From: Mikania micrantha
Taxonomy: Eukaryota > Streptophyta > Magnoliopsida > Asterales > Asteraceae
NCBI GenBank assembly: GCA_009363875.1
Contig: CM018683.1
Span: forward strand, 43,483,815 to 43,547,814
DNA length: 64,000 nt
Reading direction: 5' to 3'
Below, in pieces: positions 60,201-64,000 of the stretch. Numbering within the stretch: position 1 is the stretch's first letter; each line of letters opens with the position of its first letter. Below the pieces are notes generated by a model. The model saw nothing but the letters and a program-made list of their open reading frames with translations. It had not been told where the DNA came from and searched no databases. Position numbers and translations under genes: made by a program.

Positions 60201-60643
60201 ATTCGGGAATCTCCGGATCTATGCTTATTTTCAACTCCCGAAGCATTTCGTCGCTTACTACGCCCTTCCTCGTTTCTGGGTGCCTAGGTATCCACCGTAA
60301 GCCTTTCCTCGTTTGAACCTCGCCCTTCATTTTAAGGTGAATCAACATCCAATATGCTTTCTTTTCAGAATCATATTTCTTTCTTTGTTCAACATCCAGT
60401 CTATCAAGAGTTTGATCCAGATATGTTCCAACCACCTTTGGTCGTTCAATGGTGATAAGATTCTTTCCAAAGATTTGTATCAGTACCATTGAGATGGGTT
60501 TCAAACTGACCTTTCCAATTTTCATAATCAGTCAAATCAAATAGTTTTGGTACTTTATTTGTGCTTCCAGACTCAGTTTCACTAATCAAAATACTTTGTA
60601 TCTTAGAATTTTGATTAGCAACAACAGCAAACATATTAGCCAT
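57225..60643 (-). pseudogene. E1 gag
   Basis: Start ATG at 60643 (MANMFAVVANQNSKI), followed by LFDLTDYENWKGQFETHL. The gene is then cut by a plastid-DNA insert (59714-60335) and resumes with AIPNQILHQFDEHK and LWNALKAIIEGN. Next come MPERWNSLVLIL (59440), EFIQKLEEQKMK, a knuckle near 58795-58850, a long coiled-coil region with many frameshifts (58720-57850), and two further knuckle remnants (57600-57450). The first knuckle reads CYNCGELGYFAREC with Tyr for the zinc-binding His. The second has Arg for the second Cys. E2 ends it at 57224. Confidence 0.75.
59714..60335 (-). other. Plastid-derived insert (NUPT) in E1 gag
   Basis: 60190-60335, read on the minus strand, matches the start of chloroplast 23S rRNA: AAATGAAGGGCGAGG just upstream, then AAACGAGGAAAGGCTTACGG and CCTAGGCACCCAG. 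The match stops after about 130 bases of rRNA. 59714-59859 matches the chloroplast trnA-UGC intron (GAGGTAGGATGGGCAGTTGG, GGATCCCTGGGGAAGAGG). The middle (59860-60189) looks plastid-like but I cannot name it. The pieces are not in plastid order, so the insert is a mosaic. E1 gag sequence resumes on both sides. Confidence 0.8.
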
Positions 60644-60659
60644 GATTCTGAGTTATATA

Positions 60660-60960
60660 TTAGCGAACCTTTCTTGAATTGTAACTTCACGAACCTAAGT
60701 GACAGACGAACCTTCTTCAAATCTTCTCACGAACCTTATCCAACGAACCTGTAGCAAACCTGAATCAGCGAACCTCTTCAATAGACCTTTGACCAACGAA
60801 CCTCAGTCAACCGAACCTTAATCAACGAACCTCATCAATACACGAATCTTTGAAACGAACCTCTCCAAAACTTACTACACGAACCTCAACTGAAATCTCC
60901 TTTTACAGTGAACCTCTGCTTCAAATTACAACTGAGGAACAACAAGGTTCGGCTCACAAA
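60660..60960 (-). repeat. CGAACCT motif array before gag of E1
   Basis: I count 11 exact CGAACCT copies between 60664 and 60900, plus variants, one about every 20 bases. The array abuts the gag start at 60643. In the sense of the element the motif reads AGGTTCG, as before ORF3 (18595-18780). Confidence 0.85.
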
Positions 60961-61200
60961 CCTATATGTGAAATTTGAAAATTTTGGAGGGGAAACCTTC
61001 AAAATTTTGAGGAAAAAACTTCAAAATCTACAGATTTTAGCCACAAATTTCCAAATTTTGATCAACCAAATAGCGGTAGATGATGATGACAATATCAGCA
61101 ATCAATCATATATAGTGAATCAACATTTCAGCCATCTCTTGATTTCTTGATCTTCAAAATGATTGATATTCTTCAATAACTTGTATAAAACTCCTCCAAA

Positions 61201-61212
61201 GCTCTAATACCA
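61201..61212 (-). other. Primer binding site of E1 (one mismatch)
   Basis: GCTCTAATACCA is the complement of TGGTATTAGAGC; the standard site has C in place of the middle T. A C-to-T change after insertion is likely. Confidence 0.8.
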
Positions 61213-61213
61213 C

Positions 61214-61628
61214 TGTAGATTCCTCTGGATCGTTCAATGGAATTCTATTAACAATTCAATCTATGCGAAATCTAGATTAAATCTATATGAATCAAAGATA
61301 CACAATCATTAAGATAAACATCATTTCATTGATCAACCGATTCTGATTGCAATGAAAGAAGAACACACAGTTCACAAATCTCAAAACAGGTTCTCTCCCT
61401 CTATGATCTGTCACTCACACTCAAATGCAGACAAACCTGCAATATATACACAAAACACAGACGAACCTAGCCGAACCATTAGGTTCGCCAGACGATCCTC
61501 TACATAACACAACCATAGGTTCGCCGAACCTTTACATTACATGCCTAGTTTGTGGGCCAGATGAACCTAGAAAAAACCTACTTTAACTTACAAACTTTTG
61601 AAAGTATCTATTACAAAATGTCCCAACA
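61214..61628 (-). repeat. 5' LTR of E1
   Basis: TGTAGATTCCTCTGGATCG to TCCCAACA, 415 bases, followed by TGATT. It keeps a single copy of the unit duplicated in the 3' LTR and carries GAACC/GGTTCG motifs at 61460-61535. Confidence 0.88.
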
Positions 61629-61633
61629 TGATT

Positions 61634-63819
61634 TGTACACGATAAGTAGTTATAATTGATGTATAGGGGTTTGGTCTCGTGTGTGCGACTATATATCCCA
61701 AATGTTTACTAATGAGTTACTAGCATTTCACTAAGTATTCTTAGCTAAGTATTTTACCACGACCCTTATTCATTGATTAATAGTAATTAAATCTTATTTA
61801 CATAAGATTTATAAGTTAAAATATATTACATTTAAAAATCATCATCTATAAAATCTTATTAACTTATAACCAACTTAGGTGTAAAATTCCTTTACTTTAT
61901 TTGGAAAACATTTTTATTAAATCAAGTTATGATAATTCTTAAATTTATGTTTACATGTTATAAAATATTACCCTTTTATTGAAAAAACATAAGTTATTTT
62001 ATAAAAACATGTGTTAATCATATAAAAACATGTGTTTGCTTTTCGAGTTGATAATTAACTAAGATTATCCCATTTGAATAATCTAAGTTCATCAGCAATA
62101 TGTTGAAATCACTAAGAGTTGTGTGTTTGGCATACAAGACTCACACAATCCCATACTCAGTGTTTTCCTTAGTTTCTCATAAGTAACCTTGTTCTTTAGC
62201 TTCTATGTACACCATAGCTCTTATCATGTTAATTACATTAAGTTTATTAGCTTTAGAACACCACTAATTAACATTTAGAGTATTAGGGTTTTATGTTGAC
62301 ACTTGGTTAACCTTTTAAGACAACCGATTTTGATCAATCTTATGGATGGCTTAATTAAACCAAAATACAATTGACTTACAGTCTTATGATTTTTAAAACA
62401 CACTTTTAGGTGTTAAAAATGTTTAAGGAATGCTGGTCTTGTGAAAACCTTAATAACGATGAAAAACCAAACCAGTTAACACCATAAACCCTAGAGTGTC
62501 ACAACGCAACCCTTCGGTGTTCCAACCAACTTCTCGCGCTCGTTTCTTGGTTTTTGGACCTGATTTCAGGTTTATTACACTTGGATCTTGTTTGAGGAAT
62601 AGTTTCAAATAGGATTGAGTAATATCGATGGACCAAGGATTCATAGTATCGACAAGAGCTGGGATCCAACCCTGTCGATTCAAATAAATTCGACACTCCC
62701 TTGCATTCAGGTCTCGGAGTTATCAATCCTAGAATTTTCGAAGAGGTTCCATCGATATTGGCCCATCAAAACTACAGATCTCGATGGATGAATGTTGCTG
62801 AAACTTGGAGCCATCGATATTGTTCATTGGGTGTTCTTGCGTAGATTCTAACCTCCGAGGTCAAATCTCGACCCCAATTGTTTCAAAATTCATTCTAAGA
62901 TGTTCCTTAGCTTCCTATATTGATTTAGTGCAACATCCTATGGTCTAGATGGTCGAATTCAGGCTGCCAAGTTCAAACCATTCGAGAATGAAGACGAATA
63001 GTGTAACTCATTGAAAATCAGTGATTTCTCACTCGATTTTACGTCGTTTTCAGTGATTGAAAGCTCGGTTTCTTCGTCTCTTCATGATCTACACGTTACC
63101 ATGATCGTTTTGACACCAAATTTGCCCAATTTAGTGCAGATTTGAGTGAAATATGGGTGTTCTAGTGAGAGAAAAATGTAGAGAGAGAGAACGGATCTAG
63201 TTAGAGAGAGTGGTTTGTTGTGTGCATTCAATGGCATTTATTGTCATTTTATTGTTTTTAATTGTTCGAGTTTGTCCGGGTTTGTTAGGCTCCGCTCGGT
63301 TTTGCGCGAACGCGTCGGTTTCGGTTTTCTTGTAACGAAACGTTACGATCTTTTAAAATAGGGTTTTCTAAATTATTTTAGGTGGTAATTCCTAATAAAT
63401 TAGCTTGATATCTTTCATTTATTTTTAACATTTCAAAATGTTTAAATTAACTGTTTAATCAAATTTTACAGTTTTCGTGCGTATTCGTTCGGATCGTCAC
63501 CCACAGATATACTCGTGGAAATCTTCATTCACACGAATATTCCGTTAGTTTAATGCTCCTTTAACAACATCTGTTATGGTTTTGTTTTAGTCGTTCTTGC
63601 ATACGTTTACACGTAATATATCCTAAACTAACAATCATAGCATAATTTAGTGTTGCAAGACATAATCTGACTGTTGTATCATAGTTTACATAGTGTTTCT
63701 GAAACAGTTTCATAAGTATTTAGCATTAATTACATATAACAAGAGTTACACAAAGTTCTGAACAAAATTCTACTATACCTTACACTGTTCCGAACTACTG
63801 TTCGGGCACTGATGTTACA
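61634..63819 (-). repeat. E0 5' LTR, promoter-side part
   Basis: Continues the E0 LTR after E1 and ends CACTGATGTTACA at 63819, the mirror of TGTAACATC at 442. Added to 13486-15037 it gives about 3.7 kb. GAGAGAGA runs at 63165-63220 mark the leader start; I see no clear TATA box. CATCGATATTG recurs near 62750 and 62812. No gene inside; the short ORFs at 62450-62726 have no recognised motif. Confidence 0.75.
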
Positions 63820-63824
63820 ACTAC

Positions 63825-64000
63825 TTTGATCAAATTCTACCATGTTATCTGCTAAAAATCTCATTATTAACCATAACCCGTTATTTTAATGGTTGCTGCA
63901 GAAGTCCCGAGGGTTTCTGATGTTCTTCTTTGACTTTCGAGAACGTTAGACATTTCCCTACATATATATCCAAGTCTTTCTTCATCCCAGGCCACCAGTA
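63825..64000 (-). pseudogene. Gypsy integrase fragment (partial, at window edge)
   Basis: Minus strand from 64000: YWWPGMKKDLDIYVGKCLTF, then KVKEEHQKPSGLLQQP. This is the end of the HHCC zinc finger and the entry to the integrase core of a Gypsy element; E4 has the counterpart at 41740-41850. The second zinc-binding Cys of CLTC is Phe here, and the frame breaks at about 63885. The E0 LTR inserted just beyond. The rest lies outside the window. Confidence 0.75.

Larger units (their letters stand above)
15038..61628 (-). mobile_element. Copia element E1 with ORF3, host of three nested elements
   Basis: LTRs at 15038-15656 (3') and 61214-61628 (5'), primer site 61201-61212, polypurine tract just right of 15656. 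A perfect 5-base duplication TGATT lies at 15033-15037 and 61629-61633. Its own parts, from 5' to 3' (right to left), are gag 60643-57225, pol 47546-45932 and 34209-32290, a spacer (32289-32003 and 19717-18781), and ORF3 18594-15657. E2, E4 and E3 interrupt it. A third ORF after pol is the mark of SIRE-type copia. All ORFs are broken. Confidence 0.85.
11982..63819 (-). mobile_element. Gypsy element E0 (5' LTR plus gag; truncated, heavily nested)
   Basis: A minus-strand long-LTR Gypsy element. The 5' LTR runs from 63819 to 13486 and is interrupted by copia E1 at 15038-61628. The primer site is at 13471-13482 and gag runs to about 11982, where copia family A cuts in. No pol or 3' LTR is found in the window, so the rest was lost or lies elsewhere. 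Its upstream neighbour (63825-64000) is another Gypsy integrase, so E0 itself landed in an older element. Confidence 0.7.

Noticed and set aside
60190..60335. Functional 23S rRNA gene
   Set aside because: Only the first ~130 bases match, with several changes; it is a plastid-derived fragment.
62450..62726. Overlapping minus-strand ORFs near 62500
   Set aside because: Inside the E0 LTR, short, without recognisable domain; the related LTRs show no counterpart that I can see.

Overview
This window looks like repeat-rich heterochromatin from a plant nuclear genome. It holds stacked LTR retrotransposons, Mutator-like and MITE debris, and a piece of plastid DNA. I see no intact host gene, tRNA gene, rRNA operon or CRISPR array. 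The style of the elements (copia polyproteins followed by a third ORF, Tekay/Del-like Gypsy elements with ~3-4 kb LTRs, MITEs sitting in TA runs) suggests a eudicot, perhaps Asteraceae. That placement is from family resemblance only.

Layout, left to right. 1-6783: a decayed MULE/FAR1-like transposase gene (minus strand) split by a 5.5 kb solo Gypsy LTR (442-5965). 7505-9270: four adjacent MITE/foldback elements bounded by TA runs. 9405: a possible Helitron terminus. 9797-11981: a truncated copia element (family A, minus) carrying a hAT-type MITE, lying inside the gag of Gypsy element E0 (minus, gag 11982-13370, 5' LTR from 13486). The E0 LTR is itself split: its first part is 13486-15037 and the rest is 61634-63819. 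Everything between is one copia element, E1 (minus, 15038-61628, TSD TGATT), inflated by later insertions. These are: E3, a complete but inactivated copia element with a third ORF (plus, 19723-31997, TSD ATAAT); E4, an almost intact Gypsy element (plus, 34215-45926, TSD GCAAA); and E2, a gag-only copia derivative (minus, 47552-57219, TSD GAATC) that contains a 3.7 kb solo Gypsy LTR (50762-54470, TSD CCACA). The gag of E1 also carries ~620 bp of DNA with plastid 23S rRNA and trnA-intron sequence (59714-60335). The right edge (63825-64000) is a Gypsy integrase fragment into which E0 inserted.

How the parts work together. Each retroelement carries its own promoter LTR, an initiator-Met tRNA primer site, gag-pol and a polypurine tract. 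Two copia families add ORF3 downstream of pol. The most unexpected signal is that each of these two families has its own short motif, TTCGAGTACA in E3 and AGGTTCG/CGAACCT in E1. In each, the motif is arrayed at three matching places: in the LTR, just before the gag start and just before the ORF3 start. The second motif also fills the transcribed part of unrelated Gypsy LTRs here. Only E4 looks recent (LTRs nearly identical, one nonsense codon in gag-pol). The others are pseudogenised, with many of the E3 stops being TAG at likely Trp positions.
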